From Candidatus Cloacimonadota bacterium (lineage in GTDB: Bacteria; Cloacimonadota; Cloacimonadia; Cloacimonadales; WRIO01), in NCBI GenBank assembly GCA_009782695.1, contig WRIO01000010.1, positions 1 to 12,108 of the forward strand: 12,108 nucleotides of DNA, given 5' to 3'. A program made the position numbers and the translations under genes. The notes beneath the pieces were generated by a model that saw only the letters and a list, made by a program, of their open reading frames with translations, was not told the DNA's origin and did not search any database. Position 1 is the stretch's first letter, and the number at the start of each line of letters is the position of its first letter. This document shows, one piece after another, positions 5,829-12,108 of this stretch.

Positions 5829-7010
5829 ATGGCTATAATAAACGATTTACCTGAAGTATTATTTGCAAAGGTTGACACCAAAGAAGTAGAACAAGCAATC
5901 ATCACAATGTATGAGGGCATAACGAATACAACGCTATTTCCTGGTGACCCAGTGCGTTTATTCTTGTCCACGCTCGCTGCTGATAGGGCACAAGAAAACG
6001 CTATCACAGATTGGATGAACAAGCAGAACTTACTTCGCTATGCTACTGGCAACTTCCTTGACCATTTAGGATACTGGGGAGATGTGCAAAGATTACCTGC
6101 ATCGCCATCGAAAACTACTCTACTTTTTACGCAACAAGAGGAGAGAGCGATACCGACTATCATTCCAAAAGGGACAAGGGCGACAGCAGATGGAAAGGTT
6201 TTCTTTGCAACAGATGTAGCGACTACTATTCCTGCTGGTGACTACCAAGCAGAAGTTTCGGCTACTTGTTTATCTACTGGGACAGTGAGTAATGGACTTG
6301 TGGCAGGTCAGGTCAATAGATTGGTGGACAGGATAGCATTTATTGAAAAGGTCATAAATACCTCTACTACGCAAGGCGGGTCAGATATAGAAAATGATGA
6401 GAGCCTCCGTAAACGAATCCGCCTTGCACCTGAGCGTTTTACCACTGCTGGTAGTGAACTTGCTTATATTTATTATGCTCTGACCGCCCATTCTAATATA
6501 GAGGATGTGGCGATATTGTCTCCAAAACCCGTTTGGGTGGAGCTTTACATAATGCTGAAGGGCGGAGAAATCCCTGACCCAGAGGGTGCAGAGATAACAG
6601 CAGTCAAAGATATTTTCGGCGTTCACGATGGCACTTCGACTAATAGCACGATGTCAAACACTATGAGTGGCAAAAAGATACGCCCGTTGACAGATTTTGT
6701 GCAGGTTTATCCGATAAATGCAGTGGATATAGACTATACAGTTAGGTGGTATGTGACTTCGGAGCAAGCGGTGGACTTGAAAACAATACAAGAAAACATA
6801 GCAAATGCTGTGACAGAATATGAAGTGTGGCAAAAAGCAAAAGCAGGGCGTGATATAGTTCCTGATAAACTGATAAGCTTGTGCCGTTCTGCTGGTGCGA
6901 AACGAGTTCAATTGACAGGATTAGAATTTATCAGATTGTCAAGCAATCAGGTGGCGAATTTCTTACCAAACGCAGATAGGATAGAATTTGGTGGTGTAGA
7001 GGCAGAATAG
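5829..7010 (+). CDS. J: Baseplate assembly protein J
   Basis: A 393-residue Baseplate_J family protein, the wedge component equivalent to T4 gp6. It has the N-terminal helical region (LRYATGNFLDHLGYWGDVQR, 69-88), the beta region with IPKGTRATADGKVFF (112-126) and QAEVSATCLSTGTVSNGLVA (140-159), and the hallmark GGSDIENDESLRKRIRLAPE (183-202). The C-terminal half follows with KKIRPLTDFVQVYP and a domain of the VDIDYTVRWYV type. Residues about 263-282 (GVHDGTSTNSTMSNTMSGKK) form a small Ser/Thr/Asn-rich insert before RPLTD. GGAGAT lies before the ATG. Its TAG stop shares one base with the GTG start of the next gene. Confidence 0.94.
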   Translation: MAIINDLPEVLFAKVDTKEVEQAIITMYEGITNTTLFPGDPVRLFLSTLAADRAQENAITDWMNKQNLLRYATGNFLDHLGYWGDVQRLPASPSKTTLLFTQQEERAIPTIIPKGTRATADGKVFFATDVATTIPAGDYQAEVSATCLSTGTVSNGLVAGQVNRLVDRIAFIEKVINTSTTQGGSDIENDESLRKRIRLAPERFTTAGSELAYIYYALTAHSNIEDVAILSPKPVWVELYIMLKGGEIPDPEGAEITAVKDIFGVHDGTSTNSTMSNTMSGKKIRPLTDFVQVYPINAVDIDYTVRWYVTSEQAVDLKTIQENIANAVTEYEVWQKAKAGRDIVPDKLISLCRSAGAKRVQLTGLEFIRLSSNQVANFLPNADRIEFGGVEAE

Positions 7011-8971
7011 TGGAACGAGTAGATTTTAAATTTGTAGATATGTTACCCAGTTCAATACAGGATGATCCAAAATTTATAGCGGCGTCTGAGTGCTTGGATA
7101 GTCTATTCTTGCGGGCCAGTGAAAAGTTAAATTATTTGTTGATATATAGCCGTATTGACGAATTAGACGAGCAAGCACTTAGCGATTTGGCGTGGCAGTT
7201 TAATTTGGACTGGTATGAGGGCTGGTCGCTCACAGAGACAATAGATGAACGCCGATATTTAGTAAAAGAAGCCACGAAACTGAAATGGCACAAAGGCACA
7301 AGGTTTTCCATAGAACGAGTGGCAGATATATTAAATATGCCTATCTCTATCACAGAATGGTGGGAGGATGCTACAAACGAGCTTGAGCCAGGTGAATTTA
7401 AAATAGAAGTGGATACATCTCAAAAAGGTTCTTATGACAATTTAGAGGGCGACATAATACAATTAGTATATGCTTTAAAAAATGTGCGTTCCCACTTAAA
7501 AACTATACAGCAAATAATAAATCAAAAGTTGACTATGTATATTGGCGTAGTAGGGCTTATGGCAGAGTTCGGGAAGGTGTTTCCACCACACAAGATGATA
7601 GACAGTTTATTGCGATTATTTACAAAAATGGGTTCTTATAGTTTTTTAAAAGGGAAAGTGCTTCCGAAGTCAGACGACTATGAAGATATTTTCGAGCCAG
7701 TGCGAAATCTACGATACAAGAAAAAGGGATTACAAATCACTGTTTCTAATATCCCCAGCACAGTCAACAGACGGTGGAATACACCTGTTTATGGCAATGG
7801 AGTATGGGTAACCAACTCTATAGACGCTTCAAATAGTGAAAATTTTGCTTTTTCAATGGACGGAGTGAATTGGAGAACCACAGATGTAGTTTCTACGATA
7901 GCATTGCCGTGGAAACAACCTGTCTTTGGAGGTGATATATTTGTAGCAGTTGCTGACCAAAATACTAATATCAGTCAAAGAAATCTTGTTTGGTCTATAG
8001 ATGGAATTATTTGGACACCTTGTTCTATGCCAGGTGCAACGCAATATAGAACTTGGAATTCACCAGTTTTTGCAAACGAAAAGTGGCTGATGACTTCAAC
8101 CTCAAATAGTTCAAGTGAAATGATCGCTCGCTCGTCCGATGGTAAAAACTGGTCAATAGGAGCTATTACTGGAAGCTTCAATAGTCCCTGGAATGCACCT
8201 GTTTACGCAAATGGAATATGGATAGTCACATCGAATACTAGTAAAAGAAATCAAAATGTCGCTCGCTCGACAGATGGCATAGCTTGGACTATTTTTGATA
8301 TAAATACAACAGACCTAAGAAATTGGCAGAAACCGATTTTTGCAAATTATAAATGGATTGTCTTAAGCACAAATCAGAGTTCAGAAAATGTAGCATATTC
8401 CGAAGATGGAATAAATTGGTTTGTAGGAAGTTTTCAATTTAATGCTACTCCTAATATTTCTTTTGATTATTTAAATGGGTATTTAATTATCGGCACAAAT
8501 TTGAGTAGTTCTTATCCAGCGAGTGGTTATGTTTATAGTTCCTTAATCACCGATGGGATAAACTGGACGCAAGCTCACAGAACTTCAGCACTTTATACAC
8601 CACCTGTTTATGCAGACGGAAAATGGATGATGATGTATCGAAGTCCTCAAACTTCAGGATTTTGGGACAACAATTATATATACTCTACTAATGGCACGAA
8701 TTGGACAGAAAACAATATCTTTGATACCTCTATGCGTATTTTCTTTACTAAACCTGTCTTTAAAAAACAGATGTGGATGACTATTGCTATGACAGAGGAA
8801 GTAAGGAATAATTTAGCACATTCTACAGACGGATTAGATTGGCAAGTAAAGGATATATCTACCACTGTTAATCGTGGATGGAATGAGCTTGTATATGCAG
8901 ATGGGAAATGGTGCACGACTGCTACTAATAATACAAATACAGAAAATATAGTGGTAATAACCTATGATTAA
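7010..8971 (+). CDS. I: Tail protein I fused to a nine-repeat beta-propeller-like domain
   Basis: A 653-residue protein starting at GTG 7010, which overlaps the TAG of J by one base; AGAGG lies seven bases upstream. Residues 1 to about 215 match P2 gpI-type baseplate proteins (FVDMLPSSIQDDP, LDEQALSDLAWQFNLDWYEG, RRYLVKEATKLKWHKGT with the usual following helix). From about 240 to the end come about nine units of 44-50 residues. The consensus is roughly WNxPVYANGxWIVxS, then xNxAxSxDGxNWT. SxDGxxW-type motifs begin near 282, 329, 375, 420, 464, 512, 559 and 605 (the sixth reads ITDG, the seventh STNG). This looks like a beta-propeller with shortened Asp-box turns, as in sialidase-like and sortilin-like folds. 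No catalytic site is recognised, so receptor binding is the more likely role. Normal gpI is about 180-220 residues; the fusion triples it. Confidence 0.85.
   Translation: MERVDFKFVDMLPSSIQDDPKFIAASECLDSLFLRASEKLNYLLIYSRIDELDEQALSDLAWQFNLDWYEGWSLTETIDERRYLVKEATKLKWHKGTRFSIERVADILNMPISITEWWEDATNELEPGEFKIEVDTSQKGSYDNLEGDIIQLVYALKNVRSHLKTIQQIINQKLTMYIGVVGLMAEFGKVFPPHKMIDSLLRLFTKMGSYSFLKGKVLPKSDDYEDIFEPVRNLRYKKKGLQITVSNIPSTVNRRWNTPVYGNGVWVTNSIDASNSENFAFSMDGVNWRTTDVVSTIALPWKQPVFGGDIFVAVADQNTNISQRNLVWSIDGIIWTPCSMPGATQYRTWNSPVFANEKWLMTSTSNSSSEMIARSSDGKNWSIGAITGSFNSPWNAPVYANGIWIVTSNTSKRNQNVARSTDGIAWTIFDINTTDLRNWQKPIFANYKWIVLSTNQSSENVAYSEDGINWFVGSFQFNATPNISFDYLNGYLIIGTNLSSSYPASGYVYSSLITDGINWTQAHRTSALYTPPVYADGKWMMMYRSPQTSGFWDNNYIYSTNGTNWTENNIFDTSMRIFFTKPVFKKQMWMTIAMTEEVRNNLAHSTDGLDWQVKDISTTVNRGWNELVYADGKWCTTATNNTNTENIVVITYD
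7727..8971 (+). repeat. Propeller-blade repeats, about 135-150 bp each
   Basis: Units begin at protein residues W256, W301, W349, W394, W439, about 485, 529, 579 and W624. The segment 241-255 (LQITVSNIPSTVNRR) matches the end of unit 8 (WQVKDISTTVNRG), while the last unit stops before that strand, suggesting circular closure. At DNA level TCGCTCGCTCG occurs at 8124-8134 and again at 8259-8269, exactly 135 bp or 45 codons apart. The stretches starting at 7775 and 8189 share about 28 of 33 bases. Confidence 0.8.
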
Positions 8972-9010
8972 AAATGAAAATATAAATTTTAGAAACAAAC
9001 AGGAGGCAAA

Positions 9011-10435
9011 ATGACTTTTATGTCAGTGATAACGCCCTACGGCAGACAAGCTATCTTATCTGCTATTAGTGGTGGGGAAAACATCCAAATACGATATATG
9101 GGTATCGGTGACGGAGATGGCGAGGAATACAATCCCTCAGATACACAGACCGATTTAAAAAACGAATGGCACGAGATAGAAATAAACAATCTATATTTAG
9201 ATGAAAATAATCCAAACTGGCTTATAGTGGAGGGCTATATTCCCGAAACTATCGGTGGATATTGGATAAGGGAATTTTCATTAAAAGACGAGAATAGGAA
9301 AATAATAGCTATATCATCTTGGCCTGCTACTTATAAGCCTACACTCCCCGAAGGCTCGTCAATGGCTACTGTAATGCGAATGGTCATCGAAGTCAGCAAC
9401 ACGTCTGTGTTTGAGCTAAAGATAGACACTTCGCTTGCTCTGGTGACAAGAGACGAGTTTTTACAGCATATTAACCAAGATGGCAGAGACGAAGTCCATC
9501 ATTCCAGTGTTAACCCAGAAGAAGGGACAATTGCTGTCCGACATTTTAATGGGCGACTAAAAGCAGGCAAGCCAGTAGAGATTGATGAGGTAGCTCGGCT
9601 ACAAGAAATGAACGACTTAATAGCTATGATTGGACAATTGTCGGATACAGGTGTCCCTTTATGGAAAACCTATGTCGGAGATGGTGTAACCAATCGATTT
9701 GAAATGTTAGGCTTGCTTTCTGATAATCCGAGTGCTGTGCTTGTTTATCTTGACGGGATAAAACAAGTGGGAGAGCTTGATTATAGCATAGTAAACAGTA
9801 TTTATATAGAATTTGTCTCTCCGCCAGCTCAAGATGTAAAAATAGAATTCCTTACGCTTGTCACTTTGACACAGTATCCGATGGCAAGCACAAATATGGC
9901 TGGGGTAGTAAAACTGTCAAACCGTGAGGAGCTGCAAAACGGTTCTTTCACAGAACCGAATAAAGTGGTCACTGCTGAAAATATCAGCGGAAGTGCTGGC
10001 TTTAAGGTAGGGCATAACAATTGGCAAATAAATGTCAGTCAGCAAGCAAAATTAAACCTTTACAAGACGAATATTAGAGACGGTGTTAATGGTGATTTAT
10101 TCGGGCTAAATGGAAATTATACAAGTGCAATGCTTATTCCAAATGCGATAACTGGTGAATCTTTAAAATGTCGTTTAACAGGAATGAATAGAGTGTATAG
10201 GTTTTACGGTCCAGTCCTTGAATTTGATACTATCCCTACAATAGCATTGCCTGATTTCAGAATAGGTGATATTTATTATTTCATTTATGCAGGGCAAACG
10301 ACAGCAGATGTGAGATTTTTAAATGATTTTGCTGGTATGTCATTTGTTGTAACTGTAGCAGCGTCTCAGACACTTGCGTTAATGTATTTGGGTGTGACAT
10401 CGACAAGTATGCCAATATTTAGTAGGGTTGTATAA
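9011..10435 (+). CDS. Tail fibre protein (tail-collar fibre N-terminus)
   Basis: A 474-residue fibre. Residues about 1-150 match the phage tail-collar fibre N-terminal family that anchors fibres to the baseplate (YGRQAILSAISGGENIQIRY, MGIGDGDGEEYNPSDTQTDL, ETIGGYWIREFSL). A middle domain (about 216-282: WKTYVGDGVTNRFEM ... SAVLVYLDGIKQVGELDYSI ... VSPPAQDVKIEFL) is the repeat found in many phage fibres with the VYLDGxxQ pattern. AGVVKLSNREEL (about 296-307) followed by VVTAEN is the phage fibre repeat. The last 145 residues are unrecognised, largely beta, and probably the host-binding tip. A textbook AGGAGG at 9001-9006 precedes the ATG. No tail fibre assembly chaperone gene is seen downstream. 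Confidence 0.88.
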   Translation: MTFMSVITPYGRQAILSAISGGENIQIRYMGIGDGDGEEYNPSDTQTDLKNEWHEIEINNLYLDENNPNWLIVEGYIPETIGGYWIREFSLKDENRKIIAISSWPATYKPTLPEGSSMATVMRMVIEVSNTSVFELKIDTSLALVTRDEFLQHINQDGRDEVHHSSVNPEEGTIAVRHFNGRLKAGKPVEIDEVARLQEMNDLIAMIGQLSDTGVPLWKTYVGDGVTNRFEMLGLLSDNPSAVLVYLDGIKQVGELDYSIVNSIYIEFVSPPAQDVKIEFLTLVTLTQYPMASTNMAGVVKLSNREELQNGSFTEPNKVVTAENISGSAGFKVGHNNWQINVSQQAKLNLYKTNIRDGVNGDLFGLNGNYTSAMLIPNAITGESLKCRLTGMNRVYRFYGPVLEFDTIPTIALPDFRIGDIYYFIYAGQTTADVRFLNDFAGMSFVVTVAASQTLALMYLGVTSTSMPIFSRVV

Positions 10436-10447
10436 CAGGGAGGATAA

Positions 10448-11215
10448 TTGAAAGCAACGCATAGTGTAGTAGAAGGTTTGAGAATACCTATATATCAAAA
10501 TCTCACATTGCAAGTCTCCACAAGTGGTAATGATAGCACTGGTGGATTGAGTAACTTATTTAGACAGCCACAAGCGGCTATTGACTGGGCTGTGGCGAAT
10601 TTAGATTTTCATAATGTGGAAAGTCTGACGATAAATATTGGAAATGGGACATTTAATCAGATTGCAATTGATAAGGTTTTTAATGGTCTTGCAAAGATAA
10701 AAGTCACTGGTTCAGATATCAATAATTCTATAATCTCTGGTGGCTTTAGGGCTGAACACAGTAACAGAATAGAAATAAGCACTTTGACAATAAATGCAGG
10801 TTCGGGACAGACAGCTCTATTCTCTTATGATAGCCATATTGCTATAACTAACTCCATAACAATAAATGGGACGAATGCGTCAAATGGTGTGCAAGTCCAT
10901 TATTTCGGGACAATTTATGCCGCTAATTGCACAGTGTCATTAAATGGTAGTTATGGAAATCATTTTAGAATAACTGAAAATGGAAAATTTATTATGATGA
11001 GAGGAACAGTTTCAATAAATGGTAGTTCATCAGGAATTGTTATGTCTTGTGGCACACAATCAGCTATAACAGTCGGTGAAGGTGTAATAAATGGTTCTGC
11101 AACAGGTAAACGATACGAGGTTACTGCTTGCTCTGTAATAAGCACAAATGGGCTTTTATCTAATATACCAGGTTCAATTGCTGGCACAGTTGACACTTCC
11201 AGCTTTGCAAATTAG
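10448..11215 (+). CDS. Beta-helix tailspike-like protein, TTG start
   Basis: A 255-residue protein. The TTG at 10448 is chosen because an in-frame TAA lies directly before it, GGGAGG precedes it at 10438-10443, and no ATG occurs in frame until far inside. Residues about 20-50 (LQVSTSGNDSTGGLSNLFRQ, then PQAAIDWAV) match the opening of pectin-lyase-like beta-helix tailspikes (VSxxGNDxxxG ... FxTxQxAID). They are followed by TINIGNGTF and many short coil repeats of the type xNxITINGTNAxNGVQV and GTVSINGSSSGIVM. This suggests a right-handed parallel beta-helix that binds or degrades surface polysaccharide; no catalytic residues can be assigned. The short N-terminus has no recognised virion anchor, so it may attach through the fibre encoded just upstream. 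Confidence 0.75.
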   Translation: MKATHSVVEGLRIPIYQNLTLQVSTSGNDSTGGLSNLFRQPQAAIDWAVANLDFHNVESLTINIGNGTFNQIAIDKVFNGLAKIKVTGSDINNSIISGGFRAEHSNRIEISTLTINAGSGQTALFSYDSHIAITNSITINGTNASNGVQVHYFGTIYAANCTVSLNGSYGNHFRITENGKFIMMRGTVSINGSSSGIVMSCGTQSAITVGEGVINGSATGKRYEVTACSVISTNGLLSNIPGSIAGTVDTSSFAN

Positions 11216-11224
11216 GAGGCGATA

Positions 11225-11626
11225 ATGCAAGTCACAGATTGGTCAGTTTATCCGAATTTCAAACAATCAGAGTTCACCTGCAAGTGCGGATGTGGGACAA
11301 ACCGAATGAGTAAGTTAGTTATGGATATGCTCCAAAACGCTCGGACAACAGCAGGTATCCCATTTGTGATAAACTCGGCGTGCAGGTGTCCCACTCATAA
11401 CCTAAAAGTCAGCAAAAGCAATTCTGGTGACCATATCACAGATAGCAATAACCTGTGCTTTGGAGTAGATATAGCAAGCATAAACAGTCGCAATAGATTT
11501 TTAATTTTGCAGGCTTTAATATTGGCAGGCTTTGACAGGATAGGCGTTGACGATAGATTTATCCACGCAGGCATAGGCAAGAGCTTGGGCGGGCGAATGG
11601 ATGATAAAGTAGTGTGGTTTTATTAA
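11225..11626 (+). CDS. M15-type peptidoglycan peptidase, probable endolysin
   Basis: A 133-residue protein of the Peptidase_M15_3-like group of zinc D,D- or L,D-peptidases that cut peptidoglycan stem peptides. Signs are SEFTCKCGCGTNRMS (15-29), MLQNARTTAGIPFVINSACR (35-54), CPTHN, SGDH ending at His70, FGVDIAS with Asp82, and GFDRIGVDDRFIHAGI with His114, then WFY at the end. His70, Asp82 and His114 are the likely zinc ligands. The usual His and Asp are closer (HxxGxAxDI); here about five residues (DSNNL) are inserted. No signal peptide, as expected for a holin-dependent endolysin. GGAGG precedes the ATG. It ends 7 bases from the end of the convergent holin gene. Confidence 0.87.
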   Translation: MQVTDWSVYPNFKQSEFTCKCGCGTNRMSKLVMDMLQNARTTAGIPFVINSACRCPTHNLKVSKSNSGDHITDSNNLCFGVDIASINSRNRFLILQALILAGFDRIGVDDRFIHAGIGKSLGGRMDDKVVWFY

Positions 11627-11647
11627 AGCAGTATCACTCCTGCTTTA
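11624..11647. terminator. Hairpin at the convergent endolysin/holin junction
   Basis: TAAAGCAG (11624-11631) and CTGCTTTA (11640-11647) form a perfect 8-bp stem around an 8-base loop. The stem includes the stop codon of the + gene, and the loop and right arm hold the end of the - gene. No clear T-run follows on either side, so it may be a weak bidirectional terminator or only a stabilising stem. Confidence 0.4.
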
Positions 11648-11897
11648 CCAAAAATTTCCCATAAAATATAGCCAGCCCTGTCGCAAGCGTGCCTGTCACA
11701 AATCCACGCACCAACGCCCCTAAAAATTCTGTCTTGTCCTCAAAAATGATACCAGCAGTGATACCTAAAAACCACATAACCAGGATAATATGCCACGGTC
11801 TCACTTTTGGTATCTCTCGGAGTAGCATAGCAGAAACCAATAGGGCAAGCGGAATCATTGCCATACTTTCAGCAAGCCCTTCTTTTAAAATTTCCAT
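11634..11897 (-). CDS. Phage holin (Hol44-like), antisense to the late operon
   Basis: An 87-residue protein starting MEILKEGLAESMAMIPLALL. It has about three hydrophobic segments (residues 13-27, 36-52, 65-80), a basic loop LREIPKVRPW after the first, the glycine-rich third segment GFVTGTLATGLAIFYGKFLV, and the ending KQE. This is close to the pattern of small phage holins (helix, xxTPKVPxW, LGxxxG, GxxxxGxAVYxxxLVKQ). It would permeabilise the inner membrane so the endolysin reaches the wall. The ATG at 11897 is chosen because GGAG lies eight bases upstream and the protein begins properly there; the longer in-frame extension upstream reads as non-coding. It is convergent with the endolysin and divergent from a strong promoter. 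Confidence 0.8.
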   Translation of the reverse strand: MEILKEGLAESMAMIPLALLVSAMLLREIPKVRPWHIILVMWFLGITAGIIFEDKTEFLGALVRGFVTGTLATGLAIFYGKFLVKQE

Positions 11898-11898
11898 A

Positions 11899-11926
11899 TT
11901 GACAACTCCATAAAAAATGCTATATT
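11899..11926 (+). promoter_or_regulatory. Near-consensus sigma70 promoter
   Basis: TTGACA (11899-11904), a 16-base spacer, and TATATT (11921-11926). The -35 is perfect and the -10 matches five of six. Transcription would start near 11933. The -35 begins two bases beyond the holin ATG and the element spans the holin ribosome site. TGACAA (11900-11905) and TTGTCA (11932-11937) form an inverted repeat spanning the promoter and may be an operator. Confidence 0.65.
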
Positions 11927-11941
11927 TTTGCTTGTCAGCCA

Positions 11942-12108
11942 ATGGTGGCGAATATGCAAAACGACTACATTCAAATGTTGGAGGGCTACAAAGTGTCACA
12001 AACAGTAGAAGCAGATGTTGACGAACTGGAAAATGTTGACCTGTCCGATGCAGAGGGCAACGACATAGTAAGAGGTTCAAAGACAATTGTCAAAACACTT
12101 ATGAGGGC
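11942..12108 (+). CDS. Unrecognised acidic protein, 5' part only (runs off window)
   Basis: An open frame from ATG 11942 to the window end, at least 55 codons, with the preceding in-frame stop at 11900. A second possible start is the ATG at 11954, preceded by GGTGG. From the latter it reads MQNDYIQMLEGYKV, then an acidic stretch around EADVDELENVDLSDAEGND, then RGSKTIVKTLM. The promoter at 11899-11926 would give a leader of about 9 or 21 bases. Charged, non-repetitive composition and the promoter support a real gene, but I do not recognise the family. Confidence 0.6.
   Translation, partial: MVANMQNDYIQMLEGYKVSQTVEADVDELENVDLSDAEGNDIVRGSKTIVKTLMR

Noticed and set aside
9633..9642. Palindrome GACAATTGTC, also at 12082-12091
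   Set aside because: Both copies lie inside apparent coding sequence, the word is AT-rich and short, and two copies chosen after the fact are weak evidence of operators.
11898..12086. Upstream extension of the holin frame to 12086
   Set aside because: The extra 63 residues are Cys/Pro/His-rich, overlap the promoter and the rightward gene, and precede a proper holin start with GGAG.
1..12108. tRNA genes, rRNA, CRISPR arrays, insertion sequences, integrase or attachment sites
   Set aside because: None was seen: no spaced identical repeats, no transposase-like frame, no cloverleaf-like stretch, and almost all bases are accounted for by tail, moron or lysis genes.

Overview
The window carries the late tail and lysis region of a contractile-tailed (P2/Mu-type, myovirus-like) prophage or phage; a phage-tail-like bacteriocin cannot be excluded because no head gene falls inside it. 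The DNA is AT-rich by eye, genes are packed nearly end to end with Shine-Dalgarno sites, and GTG and TTG starts occur. The host cannot be named from the sequence. A small Fn3-like protein resembles domains common in the Bacteroidetes/Cloacimonadota/Fibrobacter group, which is only a hint.

Layout on the + strand: the C-terminal part of the tape measure protein (2-832); a LysM-like tail protein X (1082-1291); the gpD-type hub (1293-2450); the gpV/gp45-type spike (2451-3182); a lysozyme-like muralytic protein (3195-3839); a 64-aa phage protein of unknown role (4430-4624); a GpU-type protein (4621-5256); a gp25/W wedge protein (5257-5601); a free-standing 68-aa Fn3-like protein (5614-5820); baseplate J (5829-7010); gpI fused to a large repeat domain predicted to be a beta-propeller (7010-8971); a collar-type tail fibre (9011-10435); a beta-helix tailspike-like protein (10448-11215); and an M15-type peptidase, the probable endolysin (11225-11626).

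Three genes run against this operon, each at a joint between modules: a 51-aa two-helix membrane protein (858-1013), a 150-aa secreted protein with a possible OB fold (3833-4285), and an 87-aa holin (11634-11897) lying tail-to-tail with the endolysin. The first two look like morons, accessory genes inserted in a structural operon and possibly expressed from the lysogen. A near-consensus sigma70 promoter (11899-11926) diverges from the holin and drives an unrecognised gene cut off by the window end (from about 11942).

Together the + genes build the tail tube interior, the hub and spike, the baseplate and three successive host-contact proteins (propeller, fibre, beta-helix), then lyse the cell. 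The most unusual points are the nine-repeat propeller welded to gpI, the antisense small membrane gene and secreted moron, the free Fn3-like protein among baseplate genes, and the convergent endolysin/holin arrangement.
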